Assembly: GCA_020860205.1 (NCBI GenBank)
Contig: JAJBUU010000022.1
Coordinates: 1 to 39,646 of the forward strand
Source of the DNA: Oscillospiraceae bacterium
GTDB lineage: Bacteria > Bacillota > Clostridia > Oscillospirales > Oscillospiraceae
Direction: 5' to 3'
DNA: 39,646 nucleotides
Shown here piece by piece: positions 25,250 to 34,900 of the stretch; the first letter of the stretch is position 1, and the number at the start of each line of letters is the position of its first letter. The notes beneath the pieces are model-generated. The model did not search any database and was not told the origin of the DNA. It saw only the letters and a program-made list of their open reading frames with translations. A program made the translations under genes and the position numbers.

Positions 25250-26112
25250 TCCGTTTCCCCCTCTGTGTGCAGCCGCAGCAGGTTTGCGATCACGGCGCGC
25301 TGTGCCGCGCGCGGCACGATCGCGTCGATAAAGCCGTGGGATTGCAGCGTTTCCGCTGTCTGGAACCCCTTCGGCAGCGGCTTGCGTGTGGTCTGCTCCA
25401 CCACGCGCGCCCCGGCAAAGCCGACAGTCGCGCCCGGTTCGGCCAGCGTGATGTCCCCCTCCATTGCAAAGCTAGCGGTCACGCCGCCGGTGGTGGGGTC
25501 TGTCAGCACCGCAAGGTAAAACAACCCCGCATCGCTGTGACGCTTGACTGCGCCGCTGGTCTTGGCCATCTGCATCAGGGAGAAAAGACCCTCCTGCATC
25601 CGCGCGCCGCCGGAGAGGGAAAACCCGACCACAGGCAGCCGACGCTCCGTCGCGTATTCAAATGTGCGCGTGATGCGCTCGCCCACGGCGGTACCCATGC
25701 TGCCCATCATAAAGTTTGGCTCCATGACAAAAAGGCAGCACGGCTGCGTTTCGATTTTTGCCGTACCGCATATGACGGCCTCGTCCTCGCAGCTGGCAGT
25801 GCGTGTGGTTTCCAGCTTTTCCGCATAGCCGGGAAAAGAGAGCGGGTCTGCGGAATGAATGTCTGTGAACAGCTCCTGAAAGCTGCCGCGATCTGTCAGA
25901 TAGCGCAGCCGCTGCCGTCCGTTGATGCGGAAATGGTAGCCGCAGGCGCAGACGTTCCGCTCCGCCCAAAGGCGGCTGAGCGGAATGGCCTTGTGGCAGT
26001 TGGGGCAGGTCTGTTCCGGTTCCCGCTCGTCCGCCTGCACGGGAGCCGCGTCGCGCCCGCCCTGTTCCAGCTCGTTTTTCGGCTGGAACAGAAAATTCAG
26101 ATTGAATGCCAT
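25246..26112 (-). CDS. accD: Acetyl-CoA carboxylase carboxyltransferase subunit beta
   Basis: This is the zinc-containing partner of AccA. The N-terminal zinc ribbon has CPNC (Cys36, Cys39) and then NVCACGYHFR (Cys55, Cys57), so the second pair is Cys-X-Cys, one residue shorter than the usual Cys-X-X-Cys. The crotonase-like region contains FMMGSMGTAVGERI, SLSGGARMQEGLFSLMQMAKT and VLTDPTTGGVTASFAMEGDITLAEPGATVGFAG. Length is 288. It lies 43 bp after accC and overlaps accA. Confidence 0.96.
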   Translation of the reverse strand: MAFNLNFLFQPKNELEQGGRDAAPVQADEREPEQTCPNCHKAIPLSRLWAERNVCACGYHFRINGRQRLRYLTDRGSFQELFTDIHSADPLSFPGYAEKLETTRTASCEDEAVICGTAKIETQPCCLFVMEPNFMMGSMGTAVGERITRTFEYATERRLPVVGFSLSGGARMQEGLFSLMQMAKTSGAVKRHSDAGLFYLAVLTDPTTGGVTASFAMEGDITLAEPGATVGFAGARVVEQTTRKPLPKGFQTAETLQSHGFIDAIVPRAAQRAVIANLLRLHTEGETE

Positions 26113-26155
26113 AGTCTTTCCCCTGTCATATGACTGAATAATGGTTATGTCGGAA

Positions 26156-27463
26156 TTATGTCTGCCCCAGCAGGGTCAGGTCATAGCTGCCGGACATAAA
26201 GCGCTCGTCCGAAACGATGCGGAGCTGCTCCTCAATGTTCGTCGGGATGCCGTCTATCACCAGCTCGCAGAGCGCCGCGCGCATTTTGCGCACGGCTTCT
26301 TCCCGTGTGGTCGCGCAGACGATCAGCTTGCCCAGCAGGGAATCATAATAGGGGCTGATTTCCACGCCCTGAACGAGATAAGTATCAAAGCGCACCTTCG
26401 GCCCGCCGGGCGCGTGCAGCATCCGCAGACGTCCGGGGGACTGCGCGTTGATGCGGCACTCGATGGCCGCGCCGCGCAGCGCGATGTCCTCCTGATGGAA
26501 CCGCAGGGCGACGCCGGCCGCCGCACGAATCTGCCACTTGACCAGATCCACGCCGGTCAGCATTTCCGTCACCGGATGTTCCACCTGAAGGCGCACATTC
26601 ATCTCCATGAACCAGAAATGTCCCTCCTGATCCAGCAGAAATTCCAGTGTGCCGACGCCGACATAGCCGATGGTGCGCACCGCGTCCGCCACATCGTCCA
26701 TCAGCCGCCGCCGCTGCTCCGGGCTGACCGCCGGGGACGGGGATTCCTCAATGAGCTTCTGGTGCCGCCGCTGGATGGAGCAGTCACGCTCGCCCAAGCT
26801 GACGACCTGCCCCGTTTCGTCGGAGAGGATCTGCATTTCAATGTGGCGCGCCGGCCAGACATACTTTTCCAGATAAACCGCGCCGTCGCCAAATGCGGCG
26901 GCACATTCGGCCACCGCAAGCGGGAACGCCTGCTCCAGCTCCTCCGGGCAGCGCAGCTCGCGTATGCCGCGCCCGCCGCCGCCGGAGCGCGCCTTCAGCA
27001 TTACCGGGTAGCCGATCTCCGCAGCTGCTTCCAGCGCGGCTGCCACGTCCGGCAGCACGCCGGTTCCGGGAATGGGCCGCAGCCGCGTTTCCGCAATGAC
27101 CCGTTTCATCTCCGTCTTGTCGCTGATGCGCTCCATGCTCTCCGCGTCCGGCCCGATGAATACGATGCCGTTCGCGCGGCAGGCGCGCGCAAAATGCGCA
27201 TTTTCGGAAAGAAATCCGTAGCCCGGATGGATGGCCTGTGCGCCGGAAACCTCCGCCGCAGCCAGAATGCGATCCTCGTTTAAGTAGCTGTCCTCCGCCG
27301 GACCTGCGCCGATGCAGTAGCTCTCGTCCGCAAGCGCGACGTGCAGCGTTTCCCGATCCGGTTCCGAATAGACCGCGACGGTGGCAATGCCCATCTCCTT
27401 GCAGGCGCGAATGATGCGGACGGCGATTTCACCCCGGTTCGCAATCAGAATTTTTGAAAACAT
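26156..27463 (-). CDS. accC: Biotin carboxylase subunit of acetyl-CoA carboxylase
   Basis: This ATP-grasp enzyme carboxylates biotin on AccB using bicarbonate and ATP. MFSKILIANRGEIAVRIIRACKEMG is the standard N-terminus. MLKARSGGGGRGI is the glycine-rich ATP lid, and FWFMEMNVRLQVEHPVTE and RLQVEH-type residues bind metal and bicarbonate. At 435 residues it lacks about 15 at the C-terminus relative to E. coli. It lies between fabZ and accD in the operon. Confidence 0.96.
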   Translation of the reverse strand: MFSKILIANRGEIAVRIIRACKEMGIATVAVYSEPDRETLHVALADESYCIGAGPAEDSYLNEDRILAAAEVSGAQAIHPGYGFLSENAHFARACRANGIVFIGPDAESMERISDKTEMKRVIAETRLRPIPGTGVLPDVAAALEAAAEIGYPVMLKARSGGGGRGIRELRCPEELEQAFPLAVAECAAAFGDGAVYLEKYVWPARHIEMQILSDETGQVVSLGERDCSIQRRHQKLIEESPSPAVSPEQRRRLMDDVADAVRTIGYVGVGTLEFLLDQEGHFWFMEMNVRLQVEHPVTEMLTGVDLVKWQIRAAAGVALRFHQEDIALRGAAIECRINAQSPGRLRMLHAPGGPKVRFDTYLVQGVEISPYYDSLLGKLIVCATTREEAVRKMRAALCELVIDGIPTNIEEQLRIVSDERFMSGSYDLTLLGQT

Positions 27464-27486
27464 AGTTCCTCAGCTCTCCACGTCCA

Positions 27487-27903
27487 TCAGGATTCCACGA
27501 CGGCAAAGGAAAACTCCGCCTTGACGCAAAGACGCTCTCCCACATAGCCCTCGCCGGAGGCAAAATAGAAGGGCTTTTTCACCTTTGTCACGCGGCAGCG
27601 CGTTTCAAACAGGTCGCCCGGACGGACGGGCGATTTGAAGCGCACGTTGTTCAGCCCGGTATACATGGGCGTGGCGCCGTCCGCCATTTCGCCGCCCAGC
27701 AGCACACAGACGGACTGCGCCAGTATCTCGCACAGTACCACGCCGGGTACGACGGGGTTGCCGGGGAAATGCCCCTGCAGGAACCACTCGTCCCCCTTCA
27801 CCAGATATTGCCCTCTGGCTTCGCCGTCCGTCTGTTCCGCCGCATCCAGCAGAAGCATATTGTCCCGGTGCGGCAAAAGCTGCATCAAAGCTTCCCGATC
27901 CAT
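27487..27903 (-). CDS. fabZ: 3-hydroxyacyl-ACP dehydratase
   Basis: This hot-dog-fold enzyme removes water from 3-hydroxyacyl-ACP. The catalytic His45 is in LQGHFPGNPVVPG and Glu59 in VVLCEILAQ. MDREALMQLLPHRDNMLLLD is the usual N-terminus, so the start is 27903; the open frame to 27981 is a shadow of the accB end. It has 138 residues and starts 4 bp after accB. No desaturating FabA or FabN variant is evident, and its sequence alone does not show whether it also isomerises. Confidence 0.95.
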   Translation of the reverse strand: MDREALMQLLPHRDNMLLLDAAEQTDGEARGQYLVKGDEWFLQGHFPGNPVVPGVVLCEILAQSVCVLLGGEMADGATPMYTGLNNVRFKSPVRPGDLFETRCRVTKVKKPFYFASGEGYVGERLCVKAEFSFAVVES

Positions 27904-27907
27904 ATGC

Positions 27908-28399
<492 letters not shown>

Positions 28400-28700
28400 C
28401 GTGCAACCTCACTGTCGTTTGTATTACATTATAAAAATCCGTGGGAACCGCTGATCCATAACGCCTGGCGTCTGGACGGCATCCTGTGTGCAGCGCCTTG
28501 ATTTGCGCAAAATCTGCCCGTCCGACCATCCAGGGCCATCGCATCAGCGCTCCCCCTGCTTTGAGCTCGGTTCCGCAGAGAGTCTCTGAAAACTGCGTCC
28601 GTCGCCGCAGAGAACCCCCGAAGAATGATCCGGTCAAAAGCAGGCGCGCAGGGTCAGGCGGCAGCGCACAGGGCGCGTTTGCCGCCATCGACCCGCCGCA
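28400..28700. other. 301-bp gap inside the fatty-acid operon
   Basis: In many related operons fabF stands between fabG and accB; here there is no such gene. A frame of 123 codons (28317-28688, minus) shows no recognisable motif and overlaps accB. A TATAAT on the minus strand (28428-28433) may be an internal promoter for accB, but no good -35 is visible. Confidence 0.45.
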
Positions 28701-29435
28701 TCACATGGCAATGCCGCCGTCCACCCGCAGCACCTCTCCGGTGATGTAGTCTGCGGCGGCCAGGAAGGTCACGGCCTCCGCAATCTCCTCCGGCGTGCAG
28801 AGCCGGCCGAGCGGAATGGACTCCGCAATCTTGTCTGCGCCGGGCAGCGACTTGGTCATGTCCGTCTCCACGAAGCCCGGCGCGACCGCATTGCAGGTGA
28901 CGCCGCGGGACGCCAGCTCCCTGGCCGTGGTCTTGGTCAGACCGACGATGCCGGCCTTCGTTGCGGCATAGTTGGCCTGACCGGGGTTGCCGATCAGCCC
29001 TGCCACAGAGCTGATATTGACGATACGGCCCTCTCTGGCGCGGAGAAATATCCCGACGCAGTGCCGGATCATGTTGAACGTCCCTTTCAGGTTCGTGTTC
29101 ACCACAGCATCAAAGTCCTGCTCTTTCATCGTGGCGAGCAGGCCGTCGCGCGTGATGCCGGCGTTATTCACCAAAATCTGTATGCCGCCGAAGTCCTTCT
29201 TGATTTGGTTCACCGTTTCCTTTGCGGCGGCGAAATCCGATACGTCACACTGATAGGCCGCAGCGCGCACACCATGCTCACGGCAGTCCGCGCAGACGGA
29301 CTCCGCCGCGTCTGCCCTGCCGGCATAAATCACGGCCACGTCCGCGCCCAGCGCCGCAAAGCGCCGCGCGACCGCCGCGCCGATGCCGCGGGAAGCCCCG
29401 GTGACAACGGCGGTTTTTCCATGAAAATCCATCAT
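28701..29435 (-). CDS. fabG: 3-oxoacyl-ACP reductase
   Basis: This NADPH-dependent short-chain dehydrogenase reduces 3-ketoacyl-ACP. The cofactor loop is TGASRGIG and the active site is Ser in NISSVAG with the Tyr/Lys pair in NYAATKAG. VNNAGITRDGLL and the end ITGEVLRVDGGIAM are typical FabG. It has 244 residues. Its start overlaps the fabD stop (ATGA), giving translational coupling. Confidence 0.96.
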   Translation of the reverse strand: MMDFHGKTAVVTGASRGIGAAVARRFAALGADVAVIYAGRADAAESVCADCREHGVRAAAYQCDVSDFAAAKETVNQIKKDFGGIQILVNNAGITRDGLLATMKEQDFDAVVNTNLKGTFNMIRHCVGIFLRAREGRIVNISSVAGLIGNPGQANYAATKAGIVGLTKTTARELASRGVTCNAVAPGFVETDMTKSLPGADKIAESIPLGRLCTPEEIAEAVTFLAAADYITGEVLRVDGGIAM

Positions 29436-30346
29436 TTTTGCACCTCCGCCGCCAGTGCCGCAATATCGTCTGGCCCGGAAATCGCAAAGCAGCGCACGGT
29501 TTTATCTGTCTTGCCGATCAGATTGCACAGCGTCCGTCCCGGCCCCAGCTCCACAAAAATATCAGCCCCCGCCGCAATCATGCCGCGCACAGTGGTTTCC
29601 CAGAGGACGGGATGGCACATCTGCTGCGCAAGCGTGCCGCGCACGTCCGCACCGTAAGGCGCGCCGGTAAAGTTGGCATAGAGCGGAATTTCCGGTGCGC
29701 GGAACTCCTGCTGTGCCAGCGCCTGTGAAAAAGCGTCTGACGCAGACTGCATATAAGGGGAGTGGAACGCGCCCGCGACCTTTAGCGGAACGGCGCGCCC
29801 GCCTGCGGCCTTCACCGCGGCGGTAAATTCCGGCATTTCGTCTGCTGCGCCGGATACCGTGATTTGACCGGGGCAGTTGTAATTCACCGGGTACATATGC
29901 GCAAACTGCGCGCAAAGCCGCTCCACCTCCGCGTCTGGCAGCTTCATCACGGCGGCCATCGCCGTTGGGAACTCCTCTGCGGCGCGCTGCATCAGTCCGC
30001 CGCGCAGGCTGACCAGACGGAAGCCGTCCGCAAAGGAGAGCGCGTTTGCATACGTCAAAGCGGCAAGCTCTCCGAGCGAGAAGCCTGCCGCCATGTCCGC
30101 GCGGATACCGGCTTCGGATACCGCAGCGGCGGCGGCCAGCTCCACAGCAAACATACACGGCTGGGTGTTCCCCGTCTGCTGCAAGGTTTCCTCGCTGCCC
30201 GCAAAGCATTGCTCCAGCGTGCCGGGACGGGCGGCCTCGGCAAGGTCAAAAACCTGCCGCGCCGCCGGAACGCTCTCATAAAGCGCCTGCCCCATGCCGG
30301 GGAACTGCGCGCCCTGTCCGGAGAAAACAAAGGCTATTTTACCCAC
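29432..30346 (-). CDS. fabD: Malonyl-CoA--ACP transacylase
   Basis: The enzyme loads malonyl from CoA onto ACP. FVFSGQGAQFPGMG is the N-terminal block and the nucleophile is Ser90 in AAGFSLGELAAL. The catalytic His is in VAGAFHSPYM. Phe replaces the more common His in the G-x-S-L-G motif; this is frequent in Clostridia. It has 304 residues. The start lies 13 bp inside fabK. Confidence 0.96.
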   Translation of the reverse strand: MGKIAFVFSGQGAQFPGMGQALYESVPAARQVFDLAEAARPGTLEQCFAGSEETLQQTGNTQPCMFAVELAAAAAVSEAGIRADMAAGFSLGELAALTYANALSFADGFRLVSLRGGLMQRAAEEFPTAMAAVMKLPDAEVERLCAQFAHMYPVNYNCPGQITVSGAADEMPEFTAAVKAAGGRAVPLKVAGAFHSPYMQSASDAFSQALAQQEFRAPEIPLYANFTGAPYGADVRGTLAQQMCHPVLWETTVRGMIAAGADIFVELGPGRTLCNLIGKTDKTVRCFAISGPDDIAALAAEVQK

Positions 30347-31278
30347 TGTGTCGCTCCTCTCAAAACAGGCTCCGCGCCCTCGATCAGCTCCCGCACGATT
30401 TCCGCTGCGGGCTGTACCTTATGTACCATTGCGGCGGTCTGCCCCGCAAGGAAGCAGCCCTTTTCCAAATCCCCGTCCCGCACCGCGGTGGGGAATGCAC
30501 CGCTGGCGCGCCCGGAAAGCTCCTCGTCCGTCATGCCGCTGTACTCCGCCTTTGCATAGTCGCGCGCAAAGCTGGTGCGCAAAGAGCGGACAGGATGTCC
30601 AAGACGCTTGCCTGTCACCATCGTGCAAAGGTCGTTTGCCTTCAGGATCTTTTCCCGATAAGTGGGGTGGATGGAGCATTCCTCCGCGCTGAGGAAACGG
30701 GTGCCGACCTGCACGCCGCAGGCGCCCAGCATGAACGCTGCGGCAACGCCGCGCCCGTCCGCAATGCCGCCTGCGCCGATGACGGGCAGGTTCGTCGCGT
30801 CGCACACCAGCGGCAGCAGTACCATGGTGGTCAGCTCGCCGACGTGACCGCCACTCTCGCCGCCCTCCGCGATCAGCGCGGACGCACCGAGACGGGTCAT
30901 CAGCTTTGCCATTGCGACGGACGCCACAACGGGAATGACGCGGATGCCCGCATCCTTCCACATGGCCATGTACTTTGACGGATTGCCCGCGCCGGTCGTC
31001 ACGACGGCGATATGTTCCTCTGCGGCCATCTGCGCCACCTCGTCCGCATGGGGGCTCATCAGCATGATGTTCAGCCCAAAGGGCTTATCCGTCAGGGAAC
31101 GCGCGATGCGCACCTGCTCCCGTGTCCGCTCGGCGGAGCCGTTGCCCGCCGCAACGATGCCAAGACCGCCGCCTTCGCTCACAGCGGCGGCCAGACGGCC
31201 GTCCGCGATCCACGCCATGCCGCCCTGCAAAACGGGATACTCGATCCCCAGCAAGTCGCATAAAACCGTTTTGATCAT
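30334..31278 (-). CDS. fabK: Enoyl-ACP reductase II (FMN-dependent)
   Basis: This TIM-barrel flavoenzyme performs the last reduction of each elongation cycle and replaces FabI in many Gram-positives. MIKTVLCDLLGIEYPVLQGGMAWIADGRLA, VTTGAGNPSKY, ALIAEGGESGGHVGE, PVIGAGGIADGRGVAAAFMLGACGVQVGTRFL are characteristic. It has 314 residues. It lies 7 bp downstream of acpP and overlaps fabD. Confidence 0.96.
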   Translation of the reverse strand: MIKTVLCDLLGIEYPVLQGGMAWIADGRLAAAVSEGGGLGIVAAGNGSAERTREQVRIARSLTDKPFGLNIMLMSPHADEVAQMAAEEHIAVVTTGAGNPSKYMAMWKDAGIRVIPVVASVAMAKLMTRLGASALIAEGGESGGHVGELTTMVLLPLVCDATNLPVIGAGGIADGRGVAAAFMLGACGVQVGTRFLSAEECSIHPTYREKILKANDLCTMVTGKRLGHPVRSLRTSFARDYAKAEYSGMTDEELSGRASGAFPTAVRDGDLEKGCFLAGQTAAMVHKVQPAAEIVRELIEGAEPVLRGATQWVK

Positions 31279-31285
31279 GCCGCGC

Positions 31286-31510
31286 TTACTGGTTCATCTT
31301 GCTTTCGATGAAAGCGACCAGCTCGCCGACGGTTTCCACCTTCTGATCCAGCTCGATCTCCACGCCGATCTTGTCCTCCAGATCCATCAGCATCTCCACG
31401 GTATCCAGAGAGTCGATGCCGAGATCCTGGAATTTGGTCTCCGGGGTGATTTTGGATACGTCCAGATCGTTGCGCTCCGCGATAAGCTCTGCCACTGCGT
31501 TGAAAACCAT
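31286..31510 (-). CDS. acpP: Acyl carrier protein
   Basis: This small acidic protein carries growing acyl chains on phosphopantetheine. The attachment site is Ser34 in LGIDSLDTVEM. The start at 31510 (MVFNAVAELIAERNDLD) has GGAGG eight bases upstream and gives 74 residues; the open frame to 31582 adds an unlikely extension. It is the first gene of the fatty-acid operon, behind a promoter with an extended -10. Confidence 0.96.
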   Translation of the reverse strand: MVFNAVAELIAERNDLDVSKITPETKFQDLGIDSLDTVEMLMDLEDKIGVEIELDQKVETVGELVAFIESKMNQ

Positions 31511-31594
31511 GATAATATCCTCCATTTTTTGGAAATTTTGAAATGAACCGGCTTCACAGACGGCGGCGCAAAGCCGCCGCAATGCCTTGCGGGT

Positions 31595-31622
31595 ATTATA
31601 ACATTTTTTTCAAATTAGTCAA
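31595..31622 (-). promoter_or_regulatory. Promoter of the fatty-acid synthesis operon
   Basis: TTGACT (31617-31622), 16-bp spacer and TATAAT (31595-31600), preceded by TG one base upstream (extended -10), on the minus strand. GGTATT and AATACC flank the promoter as an inverted repeat, possibly an operator. No FapR or FabT gene is next to it. Confidence 0.75.
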
Positions 31623-31789
31623 TACCGTAACGCCCCGGCGAAGAAACACGATTTCTTATAAATTTCGACCCGGCGGGCCCCGTCGCGCTCCCGCGCCTGC
31701 GCTGGACTGGATTTTCTATCAGTAACATTCCATACATCTCAAATATTTTATCGCTTTTTGCGGGGTTCTTGGCGAAAATTATTCACAAA

Positions 31790-31797
31790 TTCGACAA
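31790..31797 (-). promoter_or_regulatory. 0A-box-like 8-mer between acpP and pyc
   Basis: The minus strand reads TTGTCGAA exactly. It lies about 60 bp upstream of the pyc -35 and 170 bp upstream of the acpP -35. The site overlaps an AAATTC-GAC-AAATTC direct repeat. Confidence 0.3.
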
Positions 31798-31856
31798 ATT
31801 CACGCCCATGTGCTTTGGCAATCTAACCTAAATCGAATCCTGGCGCATTTTTCCCC

Positions 31857-31885
31857 TTGTGATTTTTCCCGCGAAGATTTATAAT
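31857..31885 (+). promoter_or_regulatory. Promoter of pyc
   Basis: TTGTGA (31857-31862), 17-bp spacer, TATAAT (31880-31885). Transcription would start about 58 nt before the pyc start. Confidence 0.75.
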
Positions 31886-31949
31886 ATGAAATCAGAGTTT
31901 TCATTCTCAATCGCGCGTCGCGCGAAATGATATGCGAGGTAAACGAAAT

Positions 31950-34900
31950 ATGCCAGAGAACACGTTTGAAAAAGTCCTTGTCGCAAACCGCGGCGAAATT
32001 GCGATCCGTATTTTCCGCGCCTGCTATGACCTCGGTCTGCATACCGTGGCCATCTATTCTGCGGAGGATACTTATGCGAATTTCCGCACCAGAGCCGACG
32101 AGGCGTACCTGATCGGGGAAGGCAAGAGCGCGCTGGGCGCTTATCTGGACATCCCCGGCATCATCGACCTGGCGAAGCGCCGCGGCGTTTCCGCCATCCA
32201 TCCGGGCTACGGTTTCCTTTCCGAAAACGCCGCCTTTGCAAAAGCCTGCGAGGAGGCTGACATCACCTTCATCGGACCGCCGAGCGATGTGCTGGCCAAG
32301 ATGGGCGACAAGCTCGCGGCCAAAGCCATCGCCAAAGAGTGCGATGTGCCGACCATCCCCGGCTGCACGGAGCCGCTGAAGGACGCGGACGAGGCGCTGG
32401 AGAAAGCCGTATCCTTTGGTTTCCCGATCATCCTGAAGGCCGCAGCCGGCGGCGGCGGACGCGGTATGCGCCGCTGCGATAAGCCGGAGGAGGTCAAGCC
32501 CGCTTACGAGCTGGTGCATTCCGAGGCGGAGAAGGCCTTTGGCTGTGGTGACATCTTCATTGAAAAATTCCTTGTGGAGCCGAAGCACATCGAGGTGCAG
32601 ATCCTTGCCGACCAGCATGGCAACGTCTACCATCTGGGCGAGCGCGACTGCTCGCTGCAGCGCCGCTACCAGAAGGTCGTGGAGTTCGCGCCCGCATGGA
32701 GCGTGCCGCGTGAAACCATAGAGGCGCTGCGCGCGGACGCGGTCAAAATCGCAAAGCAGGTCAACTATGTCAGCGCCGGTACCGTAGAGTTCCTTGTGGA
32801 CCGCAGCGGAGCGCACTACTTCATCGAGATGAACCCCCGTATTCAGGTGGAGCACACCGTTACAGAAATGGTGACGGGCATCGACATCGTGCGCGCCCAG
32901 CTCCTCATTGCGCAGGGCAAATCTCTGGACTATCCGGAGATCGGCCTGTCCTGCCAGGAGGATTTGCACGTCAACGGCTACGCCATCCAGTGCCGCGTGA
33001 CGACGGAGGACCCGCTGAACAACTTCGCGCCGGATAACGGCCGCATCACCGCTTACCGCACGGGCGGCGGCTTCGGCGTCCGTCTGGACGGCGGCAACGC
33101 ATCCACCGGCTCCGTCATCTCCCCCTATTATGACTCCCTGCTTGTCAAGGTCACGACCTGCGACTGCACCTTCCCCGCCGTCTGCCGCAAGGCCATACGC
33201 GCGCTCAACGAGGTACACGTCCGCGGCGTTAAGACCAACATCCCGTTTGTCACCAATATCCTGCACCACCCGGCTTTCATCGCGGGCAAGTGCCACACCA
33301 AGTTCATCGACGAAACGCCGGAGCTGTTTGAAATATCCGACTCCCGCGACCGCGCGACCCGCGTGCTGCGCTATATCGCGGAGATTCAGGTCGCCAACCC
33401 GAACGCGGAGCGCCACCAGTACGACACACCGCGCTTCCCGCAGCAGAAGGCGCCGCTGGAGCCGGGTCTGAAGCAGCTCCTGGACGAGAAGGGGCCGGAG
33501 GCCGTGAAGCAGTGGGTGCTGGATCAGAAGAAGCTGCTGCTGACGGACACCACCATGCGCGACGCGCACCAGAGCCTGCTCTCCACACGGATGCGCAGCC
33601 GCGATATGCTCAAGGGCGCGGACGGCACGGCGGACATCCTGCGCGGCTGCTTCTCGCTGGAAATGTGGGGCGGCGCGACCTTCGACGTGGCTTACCGCTT
33701 CCTGCATGAGTCCCCGTGGGAACGCCTGACCAAGCTGCGCGAGCATATCCCGAATATCCTGTTCCAGATGCTCCTGCGCGGCAGCAATCTGGTCGGCTAT
33801 GCCAACTATCCCGACAACCTTGTCCGTGCGTTCATCAGGGAATCCGCCGCGGACGGCATCGACGTGTTCCGCGTGTTCGACTCGCTGAACTGGATTCCCG
33901 GCATGGAGGTCGCAATGGACGAGGTGCTGAAGCAGGGCAAGCTGCTGGAAGCCACCATGTGCTATACGGGCGACATCCTCGACCCGAAGCGCGACCGTTA
34001 CACGCTGAACTATTATGTCGATCTTGCAAAGCAGCTGGAGGAGCGCGGCGCGCACATCCTCTGCATTAAGGATATGTCCGGCCTGCTCAAGCCTTATGCG
34101 GCAAAGAAGCTGGTCAGCACGCTCAAGCAGGAGATCGGCATCCCTGTACACTTCCATACGCATGACACCACCGGCAACCAGGTCGCGTCTATCCTGATGG
34201 CGGCGGAGGCCGGAGTGGACATTGCGGACGTGGCCGTCGCCAGTATGTCCGGTCTGACAAGCCAGCCGAGCATGGACGCGGTGGTCGCCGCCCTTGCGGG
34301 CAGCGAGCGCGATACCGGTCTGGAGCTTGACCGTGTGCAGGAGCTGAGCAACTACTATGCCGATGTTCGCCTGCGTTATGAGAGCTTTGACAAGGGCCTC
34401 AAGACGACCACGACGGACATCTACCGCCTGGAGATCCCCGGCGGCCAGTACACCAACCTCCAGCCGCAGGTTGCTTCCGTCGGTCTCGGTTCCCGTTATG
34501 AGGAAGTCAAGGAGATGTACAAGACCGTCAACGATATGCTGGGCGATCTGGTCAAGGTCACGCCGTCCAGCAAGGTCGTGGGCGACCTCGCAATCTTCAT
34601 GGTGCAGAACGACCTGACCCCAGAGAATATCGTGGAGCGCGGCAGAACGCTGGCTTTCCCGGACTCCGTTGTCAGCTACTTCAAGGGCATGATGGGGCAG
34701 CCGGCATGGGGATTCCAGCCGGAGGGCCTGCAGGAGGTCGTGCTGAAGGGCGAAAAGCCCATCACCTGCCGCCCGGGCGAGCTGCTGCAGCCGGTGGACT
34801 TCGACGCAGTGCGCGACGAAATGTCCGAGTTTATGGGCAACGACCCCATCGACATGAAGGCGATGCTGTCCTATTGCCTTTATCCGAAGGTCTACAAGGA

